DNA of 45,901 bases from an uncultured Pelagibacteraceae bacterium (GTDB lineage: Bacteria > Pseudomonadota > Alphaproteobacteria > Pelagibacterales > Pelagibacteraceae): NCBI GenBank assembly GCA_902578525.1, contig CACHDJ010000007.1, positions 1 to 45,901 of the forward strand. Reading direction: 5' to 3'. This document shows, one piece after another, positions 1-7,677 of the stretch (the first letter of the stretch is position 1; each line of letters starts with the position of its first letter). Position numbers and translations under genes: made by a program. The notes beneath the pieces are model-generated. The model was not told the origin of the DNA. It ran no database searches and worked only from the letters and a program-made list of their open reading frames with translations.

Positions 1-391
1 AGATTTTCCAGCTTTTAGAGTCAATTGGCATCACAGACAATCTGCTTTGTTTAATAAGAGATAAATGGCTTAATTGCTTATTTTTTTTGATTATTTCAAG
101 ACTAACTGGATTATCAAATTTTTTTATATATTTAACAGTTACAGCAACAAAACGATCAGTTTTATCGGTTTTATCTGTGTATGCTTCTTTAATAACCTCA
201 ACTATTCCAACAATTTCTTTTCCAATATTTGAATGATAAAAGAAACATTGATCACCTTTTTTCATTGATTTTAAATTTTTTGCTGCCTGGTAATTTCTTA
301 CCCCATCCCAAGAAGCACCTTTTGCACCTGTTTTTTTTTGTTGATCAATAGACCAAACATCTGGTTCAGATTTAAGTAACCAGTATTTCAT
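1..391 (-). CDS. EVE domain-containing protein (partial, runs off the left edge)
   Basis: The reading frame starts with ATG at 391 and stays open to base 1, giving about 130 residues; the family is usually about 140, so only the C-terminal end is missing. The N-terminus MKYWLLKSEPDVWS is the typical opening of the EVE/thymocyte nuclear protein 1 family, whose fold resembles PUA and YTH domains and is thought to bind modified bases. A GDQCFFYHSN segment in the middle is also typical. Its ATG shares one base with the tsaD stop codon (TAATG), so the two are probably co-transcribed and translationally coupled. The biological substrate is unknown. Confidence 0.85.
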   Translation of the reverse strand, partial: MKYWLLKSEPDVWSIDQQKKTGAKGASWDGVRNYQAAKNLKSMKKGDQCFFYHSNIGKEIVGIVEVIKEAYTDKTDKTDRFVAVTVKYIKKFDNPVSLEIIKKNKQLSHLSLIKQSRLSVMPIDSKSWKI

Positions 392-1464
392 TATAATTGT
401 ACCCCCGCACCTTTTAGAAAAGCAGCATTCTCATCCAACGGCCATCTTGGTTTTGCAGGATAATCTAGAGTATTAAATTGATTAAGTTTAAATTTTTCTA
501 AACCAACTATTGCAATCATAGCAGCATTATCTCCGCATAGTTTTATAGGAGGAAACACACTTTTATAATTTTGTTTATTACATAAATTTACTAGCATAGA
601 TCTGATATTTTTGTTTGCAGCCACACCTCCTGCAATTACAAATACTTTTTCTTTAGGTTTGCTTTGTTTTTCGAATTCTTTAAAAGCAATTTTAGTTTTT
701 TTATATAAAATTTCTTCAACCGTTTTTTGAAATGATGCAGCAAGATCAAACTTTTCTTGTTCCGTTTTTATATCTTTAGATATTTTCAAGATTGCAGTTT
801 TAAGTCCAGCAAAAGACAAGTTACATCCACCTTTATTAAATATAGGTTTTGGTAAATTAAATTTATTTGGATTGCCTTTTTTTGCTAGAACTTCAATTTG
901 TGGTCCACCAGGAAATTCTATTCCTAAAAGTTTTGCAGTTTTATCAAAAGCCTCACCCAAAGCGTCATCAATAGTTGTTCCTAATCTTTTATATTTTCCA
1001 AGACCTTGAACATTTAAAAATTGTGAATGTCCCCCTGAAATTAATAAAAGTAAGTATGGATAATTTAAAGTTGAGTCAAGTTTTGGACTTAAAGCATGTC
1101 CTTCTAAATGATTAACAGCTATAAAAGGTTTATTTAACGATGAGGCCAAGGCTTTGCCAAAGCTTAAGCCAACTGACAAACATACTATTAAACCGGGACC
1201 AGCCGTAGAGGCAATAGCATCAATTTCTTCAATTTTTTTTCCACTATCATTAATTGCTTTTTGAACTATCCAATCAATTTTTTCTATGTGTGATCTAGCA
1301 GCTAGTTCTGGAACTACTCCACCAAATTCTTTGTGAACATCAATTTGGCTTGAAATAACATTTGATAAAATTATAGGCATTCCTTGCTCATTTTCGGTTA
1401 TTAAGGATGCAGCTGTTTCGTCACAACTTGTCTCAATCCCGAGAATTAAAGGTTTTTTACTCAT
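391..1464 (-). CDS. tsaD: tRNA N6-adenosine threonylcarbamoyltransferase TsaD
   Basis: 357 residues, normal for TsaD. It transfers the threonylcarbamoyl group from TC-AMP to A37 of ANN-decoding tRNAs, acting with TsaB and TsaE in the cytoplasm. Visible family motifs: GIETSCDET at residues 9-17 (nucleotide binding), the metal-ligand motif HLEGH at 119-123, ISGGHSQ near 142-148, and the ASKHA-fold GGVAAN near 278. It begins at an ATG and is divergent from hemC, separated by 56 bases. The EVE-domain gene follows with a one-base overlap. Confidence 0.97.
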   Translation of the reverse strand: MSKKPLILGIETSCDETAASLITENEQGMPIILSNVISSQIDVHKEFGGVVPELAARSHIEKIDWIVQKAINDSGKKIEEIDAIASTAGPGLIVCLSVGLSFGKALASSLNKPFIAVNHLEGHALSPKLDSTLNYPYLLLLISGGHSQFLNVQGLGKYKRLGTTIDDALGEAFDKTAKLLGIEFPGGPQIEVLAKKGNPNKFNLPKPIFNKGGCNLSFAGLKTAILKISKDIKTEQEKFDLAASFQKTVEEILYKKTKIAFKEFEKQSKPKEKVFVIAGGVAANKNIRSMLVNLCNKQNYKSVFPPIKLCGDNAAMIAIVGLEKFKLNQFNTLDYPAKPRWPLDENAAFLKGAGVQL

Positions 1465-1481
1465 TCAAATAGTTTTTATTA

Positions 1482-1491
1482 ATTGTACAAT
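1482..1491. other. Perfect 10-base palindrome between tsaD and hemC
   Basis: ATTGTACAAT reads the same on both strands and lies centrally in the 56-base divergent gap between the tsaD and hemC starts. It could be an operator serving both genes, or chance in AT-rich DNA; no matching site was found before other genes. Confidence 0.25.
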
Positions 1492-1520
1492 CTCAATACA
1501 AGTAAGAAATAAATTTATTT

Positions 1521-2438
1521 ATGAATAAGAAAATTACAATTGGATCAAGAAGCAGTAAGTTAGCATTGATTTATGCACAAATTACCAAGGATAAAATTAT
1601 TGAAAATACAAATTTAAAAGATCAAGATATTTTAATCAAAGGAATTACCACAAAGGGTGATCAAGTTCAGGATGTTAGGTTATCTGAGCTTGGAGGCAAG
1701 GGTTTATTTTCCTCAAATATTGAAAAAGAGCTTCAAGAAAAAAATATTGATATAGCAGTACATGCTTTAAAAGATTTACCTGTCTTAGAAACCAAAGGTT
1801 TGATTGTAGATACATTTTTAGAAAGAAATGATCCGAGAGAAATTTTAATTACGAATGATAAAAAAAGATTAAAAGAATTAAAATCAAATTCAATAATTGG
1901 AACTTCATCGTTCAGAAGAGAATTTCAAATTAAAAATATTAGAACAGACCTCAATTGCAAAATTATTCGAGGAAATGTTGACACAAGAATCAAAAAATTA
2001 AAAGATAGATTATATGATGCTATAATTTTGTCTTACACAGGAATTCAACTCTTAAAATTAAATGATCAGATTTCAGAGATATTTTCAGTCAAAGATATAA
2101 TCCCAAGCGCAGGACAAGGAATTATATCTCTTCAATGTCGAGAAGAAGATAAGGAAATCGTCTCGTTATTGAAAAAAATAAATCATAATGAAACTTATCA
2201 AAGAGCAAAAGCTGAAAGAAATGTTTTAAAAGTTTTAGAAGGTGATTGTGAAACAGCCGTTGGTGCTCATGCAATAATAAAGGGTAACAAAATAACTTTA
2301 GAGGCAGAACTTTTTTCTTTAGATGGTACAAAAAGATTTTATGAGAAAAAATCCTCAGAGGTTGAAAATGCAAAAGAGCTAGGAAATGAAGTGGGGCAAA
2401 TATTAAAAATTAAATCAAATAATTCTCATAAAAGATAA
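1521..2438 (+). CDS. hemC: Hydroxymethylbilane synthase (porphobilinogen deaminase)
   Basis: 305 residues. It polymerises four porphobilinogen molecules into hydroxymethylbilane in heme synthesis. Motifs: IGSRSSKLAL at the start, HALKDLP with catalytic Asp85, GTSSFRRE near 127, and Cys243 in the LEGDCETAVGAH segment, which carries the dipyrromethane cofactor. The next gene, hemD, starts one base after this stop, and supplies the following step, so this is a two-gene heme operon. Heme made here would also feed the cytochrome c maturation genes later in the window. Confidence 0.97.
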   Translation: MNKKITIGSRSSKLALIYAQITKDKIIENTNLKDQDILIKGITTKGDQVQDVRLSELGGKGLFSSNIEKELQEKNIDIAVHALKDLPVLETKGLIVDTFLERNDPREILITNDKKRLKELKSNSIIGTSSFRREFQIKNIRTDLNCKIIRGNVDTRIKKLKDRLYDAIILSYTGIQLLKLNDQISEIFSVKDIIPSAGQGIISLQCREEDKEIVSLLKKINHNETYQRAKAERNVLKVLEGDCETAVGAHAIIKGNKITLEAELFSLDGTKRFYEKKSSEVENAKELGNEVGQILKIKSNNSHKR

Positions 2439-2439
2439 A

Positions 2440-3138
2440 ATGCATATTTTATTGACTAGACCATTAGAAGATTGTTCCGAGATGATTTTAAAGTTTAAAT
2501 CTTTAGGGCATCAGGTATCACATCTTCCATTATTAAAGATAGAAAAAGTAAATTATGAAGAGGTTAATTTTTCAGATTTCAAAGCGATTATTTTTACAAG
2601 TGCTAATGCTATTAAATTTTTAGATATTAAAAAAATTGATAAAAATTGTTTATCTTTTTGTGTGGGTAATGCTACTGAAAAAAAAGCAAGAAGTGTTGGA
2701 TTTCAAAATGTTATTGCTGCTGAAGGAAATGTTGAAAATCTTAAAGAATTAATTTTACAAAATTTTAATAAAAAAAATGGAAAACTAATTTATGTAAGTG
2801 GTCAAACAATTTCTGTAAATCTCGATCAACAATTATTAAAAGAAGGGTATAACATAAAAAGAATTACAAATTATCAAACAAGTCATAATGAAATTTTTGA
2901 TGAAAATTTTATTAATGCTCTTAAGAATAATATACCTGAAATTGTTTATGTTTATTCCCAAAATAGCGCTTCTAGCTTTTTGAAATTCATCAAACTAAAT
3001 AAGCTAGAAACCCTGTTTAAGAATACTAATTTAATGTGTTTAGGCGAAAAAACCTCATCAATATTGAATGAAATTAAATGGAAAAAGATTTTTCTTTTTA
3101 ACCCTGGAGAAGAGGAGTTTTTGTTATATAAAATTTAG
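2440..3138 (+). CDS. hemD: Uroporphyrinogen-III synthase
   Basis: 232 residues. It cyclises hydroxymethylbilane with inversion of ring D to give uroporphyrinogen III. HemD proteins are poorly conserved; recognition rests on the N-terminal ILLTRPLEDC, the IIFTSANAIKFL segment, a YVSGQTIS segment in the second domain, YSQNSASSF near residue 170, and the position one base after hemC. Two similar alpha/beta domains are expected. The mscS-type gene begins two bases later, so the run continues as one transcription unit. Confidence 0.9.
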   Translation: MHILLTRPLEDCSEMILKFKSLGHQVSHLPLLKIEKVNYEEVNFSDFKAIIFTSANAIKFLDIKKIDKNCLSFCVGNATEKKARSVGFQNVIAAEGNVENLKELILQNFNKKNGKLIYVSGQTISVNLDQQLLKEGYNIKRITNYQTSHNEIFDENFINALKNNIPEIVYVYSQNSASSFLKFIKLNKLETLFKNTNLMCLGEKTSSILNEIKWKKIFLFNPGEEEFLLYKI

Positions 3139-3140
3139 TC

Positions 3141-4226
3141 ATGGAAATAATAAATAATTTTTCAGAAATTTTTTTATCTGTATGGAATAAAGGAATTCTT
3201 GGAGTAGATATTTTTCAAATTTTAATAGGAATAGGGATATTTCTAATATTTTTAATATTTAGAGGTTTAATTAGTAAATTAATTATAAAAAAATTAGAGA
3301 TAATATCAAAAAGAACAACTAATAAATTAGATGATACTTTTGTTAAGGCGCTGGAAGGACCAGCAAGATTTTTACCAATTGTTTTAGGTTTTTTTATAGC
3401 AAGTTATTATATGACATTTTCAAATGAAGGTCGAGAAGTAGCTGATACAATAAATAGAACTCTAATTACTATTTTAATATTTTGGGTTATTCATCAAATC
3501 ATTGAGCCAATTTCTTATATTTTAAGTGGGTTAGATAAACTTTTAACAAGAGAATTAATTGGCTGGATTATAAAATCTCTAAAAATTTTAATATTTATTT
3601 TAGGACTTGCAGCAGTACTCGAATTATGGGGAATAAAGATAGGACCAATTATTGCTGGTCTTGGATTGTTTGGTGTTGCCGTTGCGTTAGGTGCTCAAGA
3701 TTTGTTTAAAAATTTAATTTCAGGAATTTTGGTTCTTGTTGAAAAAAGATTTAAAATAGGTGATTGGATTTTAGTTGATGGAATAATAGAGGGTATAGTT
3801 GAAAAAATTGGATTTAGATCAACAACAATTAGAAAATTCGATAAATCATTAGCCATAATTCCAAATTTTCAGTTTGCAGAAAATGCGGTTGTTAATGTAA
3901 GTGAAACTTCCAATTGGTTAATAAGCTGGATCATCACTCTTCAATATGACACAACAGTTGATCAGTTAAAAACTATCCGAAATAAAATTGAAGATCATAT
4001 AAATAAAAGCGAAGACTTTAACACAAGCATAGGTATTGCAGTAAGAGTGGATAAGTTTTCAGATAGTTCAATCGATATGTATGTTAGATGTTTTACAAAG
4101 TCTGGAAGCTGGAACGAATGGCTTTCAGTAAAAGAAAAATTAGCTATTGCAATTAAACAAATCGTAGAAAGTAATAATGCATCATTCGCATTTCCAAGTT
4201 CTTCAATTTATATTGAAAAAAAATGA
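3141..4226 (+). CDS. MscS-family mechanosensitive ion channel
   Basis: 361 residues with several N-terminal hydrophobic segments (about residues 25-45, 75-95, 105-125 and 145-190) followed by the MscS pore helix and beta domain. The diagnostic stretch is the small-residue-rich GLGLFGVAVALGAQDL followed by LISGILVLVEKRFKIGDWI. Such channels open on hypo-osmotic membrane tension and release solutes. The stop overlaps the YggT start by four bases (ATGA), suggesting translational coupling. Closest MscS subclass not determined. Confidence 0.92.
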   Translation: MEIINNFSEIFLSVWNKGILGVDIFQILIGIGIFLIFLIFRGLISKLIIKKLEIISKRTTNKLDDTFVKALEGPARFLPIVLGFFIASYYMTFSNEGREVADTINRTLITILIFWVIHQIIEPISYILSGLDKLLTRELIGWIIKSLKILIFILGLAAVLELWGIKIGPIIAGLGLFGVAVALGAQDLFKNLISGILVLVEKRFKIGDWILVDGIIEGIVEKIGFRSTTIRKFDKSLAIIPNFQFAENAVVNVSETSNWLISWIITLQYDTTVDQLKTIRNKIEDHINKSEDFNTSIGIAVRVDKFSDSSIDMYVRCFTKSGSWNEWLSVKEKLAIAIKQIVESNNASFAFPSSSIYIEKK

Positions 4227-4513
4227 TAGCTATTTTTTATTTGGTTTTACAAATATTAAAACTTTATTCTTATGTTGTAATTGCAAACGTAATTGTAAGT
4301 TGGTTGGTAGCTTTTAATATTCTAAATACACAGAATAGATTTGTTTACTCTATTTTGGAGTTTAGTTATAGACTTACAGATCCAATATTGAATAAAATAA
4401 GACGTTTCTTACCAAACTTAGGATCATTAGATATATCACCTATTATTTTACTTCTATTGATTTGGTTTATAGAAATGTGTATGAAACTCTACATCGCGCC
4501 GATAATATTCTAA
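4223..4513 (+). CDS. YggT family inner-membrane protein
   Basis: 96 residues with two hydrophobic segments (roughly 4-30 and 70-92) and the family signature SYVVIANVIVSWLVAFNI followed by LTDPILNKIRRFLPN and LDISPIILLLLI. YggT/CCB3 proteins are small membrane proteins whose role in bacteria is unsettled; plastid relatives act in heme attachment to cytochrome b6. It overlaps the upstream MscS gene by four bases and is seven bases before folD. Confidence 0.9.
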   Translation: MIAIFYLVLQILKLYSYVVIANVIVSWLVAFNILNTQNRFVYSILEFSYRLTDPILNKIRRFLPNLGSLDISPIILLLLIWFIEMCMKLYIAPIIF

Positions 4514-4520
4514 TAAATTT

Positions 4521-5366
4521 ATGATTTTGATTGATGGAAAAAAAATAGCCGCCGAATTAAGAGAGGAACTTAAAAAGGAAGTTTCAGAATTAAAAGCTAA
4601 ATATAGTAAAGTCCCTGGCTTAACAGTAATTTTAATAGGAGATTTAACACCCAGCCAAATTTATGTTAAAAATAAAGAAAAATCTGCTAACGAAGTTGGA
4701 TTAAAGTCCGATGTAATTAGATACCCAGATTCTGTAGAAGAAAAAGTGATATTGAATAAAATCCAAGAATTAAATAAAGATGAAACTGTATCAGGAATTT
4801 TAGTTCAATTACCACTTCCAAAGCATATTGATAAACAAAAAGTAATTGAAATGATTAATCCTCTGAAAGATGTTGATGGTTTTCATCCAATGAATGTTGG
4901 AAATCTTTCTTCAGGTTATGAAAGCTCAGTACCATGTACTCCACTAGGGTGTTATTTATTAATTAAGAAGATAGAGCCAAATTTAAATGGAAAAAAAGCA
5001 GTTATAGTCGGGAGGTCTAACCTTAATGGAAAGCCAATGGCTCAACTTCTTTTGAAAGAAAATTGCACTGTTACGATTACTCACTCAAGAACTAAAGATT
5101 TAAAAGCTGAATGTTTAGAAGCAGATATTATTGTTGCTGCTGTAGGCATTCCTGAACTTGTAAAAGGTGACTGGGTTAAAAAAGATACAATTGTAATTGA
5201 TGTTGGAATTAATAAAACTGATAAAGGCATTGTAGGGGATGTAGATTTTGATCAAGTCTCTAAAAATGCAAAAGCATTAACTCCAGTTCCTGGTGGAGTT
5301 GGACCCATGACTATTGCTTGTTTGCTTAAAAATACTATCGACTGTTTCAAAAGATCGCAAATTTAA
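4521..5366 (+). CDS. folD: Bifunctional methylenetetrahydrofolate dehydrogenase / cyclohydrolase FolD
   Basis: 281 residues, normal for FolD. It interconverts 5,10-methylene-THF, methenyl-THF and 10-formyl-THF using NADP. Motifs: YVKNKEKSANEVG with the catalytic lysine, VSGILVQLPLP near 93-103, VDGFHPMNVG, the Rossmann segment VIVGRSNLNGKPMA and the C-terminal TPVPGGVGPMT. In SAR11-type cells this enzyme links C1 oxidation to purine and formyl-tRNA synthesis; that link is from general knowledge, not from this window. Confidence 0.97.
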   Translation: MILIDGKKIAAELREELKKEVSELKAKYSKVPGLTVILIGDLTPSQIYVKNKEKSANEVGLKSDVIRYPDSVEEKVILNKIQELNKDETVSGILVQLPLPKHIDKQKVIEMINPLKDVDGFHPMNVGNLSSGYESSVPCTPLGCYLLIKKIEPNLNGKKAVIVGRSNLNGKPMAQLLLKENCTVTITHSRTKDLKAECLEADIIVAAVGIPELVKGDWVKKDTIVIDVGINKTDKGIVGDVDFDQVSKNAKALTPVPGGVGPMTIACLLKNTIDCFKRSQI

Positions 5367-5403
5367 TATTTAAATCAATAAGCTTTATTTGATAAGTTGG
5401 TGC

Positions 5404-5607
5404 ATGAAAAAACCTAAATACCCTTATAGAATAGCTATTCTTATGGCTATACTTACTATTCCCCCTATTGGGGCAACGCAGTTAGGTTGGTACTTATTTG
5501 ATCAACAAACAGGATTTGATTATGGTATGATTGTTGGAACATTCTCAGTAATATATGCAGCTTGGTTAATGTATGAAAAAAAATGGCGAGAGGAAGATGA
5601 AGACTAA
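5404..5607 (+). CDS. Small two-helix membrane protein of unknown function
   Basis: 67 residues if the ATG at 5404 is used; an in-frame TTG at 5389 would add five residues, but ATG is preferred because the sequence then opens with MKKPKYPYRIA, a normal positively charged lead into a membrane helix. Two hydrophobic stretches (about 9-27 and 40-57) flank a short polar loop, and the C-terminus is charged (KKWREEDED). I do not recognise a family. It follows folD by 37 bases and precedes the SHOCT protein by three. Confidence 0.75.
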   Translation: MKKPKYPYRIAILMAILTIPPIGATQLGWYLFDQQTGFDYGMIVGTFSVIYAAWLMYEKKWREEDED

Positions 5608-5610
5608 ATC

Positions 5611-5877
5611 ATGGAAAAGATAATTTTTTTTGGATTAATAATTCCTATTTTAATTTTTGTTATTTATTTAGGGGGTAGGGCAATCATGACTGGATTTAGC
5701 GCTAAAAGTGCTAACAAATCTAATTTAGAAAATGAAACTAACGAAGAAACAGAAAATTCATTAAATGATTCTAAAAATTTAACTAGTGAATTAAATAAAT
5801 TAAATGAACTCTTGAAAAGTGGAGTCTTAACACAAGAAGAATTTGAAAAAGCTAAAAAAAAAATTTTAGATAATTAA
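5611..5877 (+). CDS. SHOCT domain-containing small membrane protein
   Basis: 88 residues: one N-terminal transmembrane helix (about 4-25), a polar Asn/Glu/Ser-rich linker, and a C-terminal SHOCT module (LNELLKSGVLTQEEFEKAKKKIL, split here as LNELLKSGVLTQ then EEFEKAKKKIL). SHOCT is a short oligomerisation domain found at the C-terminus of many membrane proteins. Function unknown. Its last four bases overlap the convergent dehydrogenase gene on the other strand, leaving no space for a terminator. Confidence 0.82.
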   Translation: MEKIIFFGLIIPILIFVIYLGGRAIMTGFSAKSANKSNLENETNEETENSLNDSKNLTSELNKLNELLKSGVLTQEEFEKAKKKILDN

Positions 5878-6938
5878 CTTTTTTCCATCAACCATAGTTT
5901 ATTACCTGCTAAAAAATAAATTTTTCCACTAATTGGATGAATTTGAATATCTCGTATTCTTCCTATTTTATTTTTAAAGATAATTGTTTCATCTACATTA
6001 GATAAATCATTAAAGTCTAATTTTCTTAAAGATTGATCTTTAAGCGAAGTTATCAAAGCATGACCATTCCACTCTTTAAACTCCTCTCCTTTATAAATTG
6101 TAATAGCGCTTGTTGCAATTGAGGGTACCCAGTATTGAATAGCTTTAGTAAAGCCAGGCTTCCATTTAGGACCAATTTCAGTGCCAGTATAATTTTTTCC
6201 ACCCCAGCCTAAAATTTTCCAACCATAATTCTCTCCTTTTTTAACTTCACCAAACCAATCACCACCTCTAGCTCCATGATTACTTAAATAAATCTTTCCA
6301 TCATATGGTGACAAAGCTAAACCTTGTGGGTTTCTAACTCCTATTTGGTAAATTTCAGGTAACCAAAGATTTTTACCTTCAAACTTAGGATTATCCCTAG
6401 GGATCTTGCCATCTTTATAAATTCTAATAATACTACCTGGATGTTTTGTCGGATCTTGAGCAATCATTCCTTGACCTCTTTCACCAGCCGATGCATACAG
6501 ATAATCATCTTTAATAACTAATCTTGAACCAAAATGATAACCAGAGTCTATAGGCGGATTTGCTTGAAAAATATTTTTAAAATTTAATTCTTTTTCATTT
6601 AATTTAGCTTTTGCTATTGATGTGCTTGTTTTCCAATCACCTCTATTTTCTGAATATGATACCCAAATTTCATTATCTTGGTAAATAATATCTAATATTC
6701 CACCTTGTCCATATTCAAGAAAATTTAGATTATGTTTTATTTCAAAAAATTCTTTTGAAATAATATTTATAATTTTAATTTTACCTTTTTTTTCAGTAAT
6801 TATTATTTCTTTATCATTAATAAAAGCAGATCCCCATGGATCATTGAGATCTATTATTTTCTTAAATTTATAATTTTCCGAATAACTTTTAGAAGAAAAA
6901 AAAATACTAAGAATTATTAATAAAAAGTATTTTTTCAA
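5874..6938 (-). CDS. Secreted PQQ-dependent sugar dehydrogenase-like protein (GSDH fold)
   Basis: About 354 residues from a TTG at 6938, which lies one base after the upstream SDR stop (TAG A TTG) and begins a clean signal peptide (KKYFLLIILSIFFSSKSYS). Longer in-frame ATG starts at 6974 and 6965 would overlap the SDR gene and spoil the signal. The body is a six-bladed beta-propeller of the glucose/sorbosone dehydrogenase family: LSNHGARGGDWFGEVKKG, GENYGWKILGWGG, YWVPSIATSAITIY and LITSLKDQSLRKL blocks are characteristic. Such proteins oxidise aldoses with PQQ in the periplasm, but the substrate is not predictable and PQQ dependence is inferred. It is the second gene of a leftward SDR-dehydrogenase pair. 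Confidence 0.85.
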   Translation of the reverse strand: MKKYFLLIILSIFFSSKSYSENYKFKKIIDLNDPWGSAFINDKEIIITEKKGKIKIINIISKEFFEIKHNLNFLEYGQGGILDIIYQDNEIWVSYSENRGDWKTSTSIAKAKLNEKELNFKNIFQANPPIDSGYHFGSRLVIKDDYLYASAGERGQGMIAQDPTKHPGSIIRIYKDGKIPRDNPKFEGKNLWLPEIYQIGVRNPQGLALSPYDGKIYLSNHGARGGDWFGEVKKGENYGWKILGWGGKNYTGTEIGPKWKPGFTKAIQYWVPSIATSAITIYKGEEFKEWNGHALITSLKDQSLRKLDFNDLSNVDETIIFKNKIGRIRDIQIHPISGKIYFLAGNKLWLMEKS

Positions 6939-6939
6939 T

Positions 6940-7650
6940 CTATGACAATTTTGATCTACCACCATCAACTGCAATAATTTGACCAGTTACCCAAGAGCTA
7001 TCTTCAGTAATTAAAAATTTTGCAAGAGATGCAGAGTCTTTACCTTCACCTAATCTTTTTAATGGATGAGCTTTAGATATACCTTCGGCAATTGAGGTAT
7101 TTTTTAACATAGGTTCGGCAATTTTTGATTTTGTTAAGCTAGGCGCAATACAGTTTACTCTTATGTTTGGCGCGAATTCGGCAGCTAATGATACTGTCAA
7201 TCCTTCAACAGCAGCTTTTGCTGAAGCAATAATAGCATGATTTGTAAATCCTCTTTGGGCAGCAACTGTAGAAAATAATACAATAGAACCTTTATTTTTT
7301 TTTAAAGTTTCTTGATAGCCTTTGATAGCCTCAACTGCTGAATAAAGATTCAATTTCATACATTTGTTAAAATCTTGTTCATTAACCATTCTTAGTGGTT
7401 TTAAATCTATAGAGCCTACACAATAAGCAATACCTTTAATATCATTAATATCTGATTTCACTTTTTCAATAAAACTGTCTTCAAGAACATCTACGACAGT
7501 GAAAGTACATCCTAGCTTTTCTGCAATTGTATTAACTTCATTTTCATTTCTTGCTACTAAATGTATATCGTTTCCTGAATTTTTCAATTGTTCAGCTAAA
7601 CTTGATCCTATAGATCCTGTCGCACCAAAAATAAGATATTTTTCTGACAT
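6940..7650 (-). CDS. Atypical short-chain dehydrogenase/reductase (SDR) beside photolyase
   Basis: 236 residues, usual SDR length. The Rossmann motif GATGSIGSSLAEQL (residues 9-22), the NAD-pocket Asn101 region, Ser127, Lys145 and the C-terminal VTGQIIAVDGG are all visible. The catalytic tyrosine position of YxxxK is isoleucine (Ile141 in IIASAK), as in a subfamily I associate with photolyase loci, where the motif reads IAxAK. It may therefore bind nucleotide without ordinary SDR chemistry. It is divergent from the photolyase gene with only 27 bases between starts, so the two probably share regulation. Confidence 0.85.
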   Translation of the reverse strand: MSEKYLIFGATGSIGSSLAEQLKNSGNDIHLVARNENEVNTIAEKLGCTFTVVDVLEDSFIEKVKSDINDIKGIAYCVGSIDLKPLRMVNEQDFNKCMKLNLYSAVEAIKGYQETLKKNKGSIVLFSTVAAQRGFTNHAIIASAKAAVEGLTVSLAAEFAPNIRVNCIAPSLTKSKIAEPMLKNTSIAEGISKAHPLKRLGEGKDSASLAKFLITEDSSWVTGQIIAVDGGRSKLS

Positions 7651-7677
7651 AAAATTTTTAATTAGTTATATTTATTT

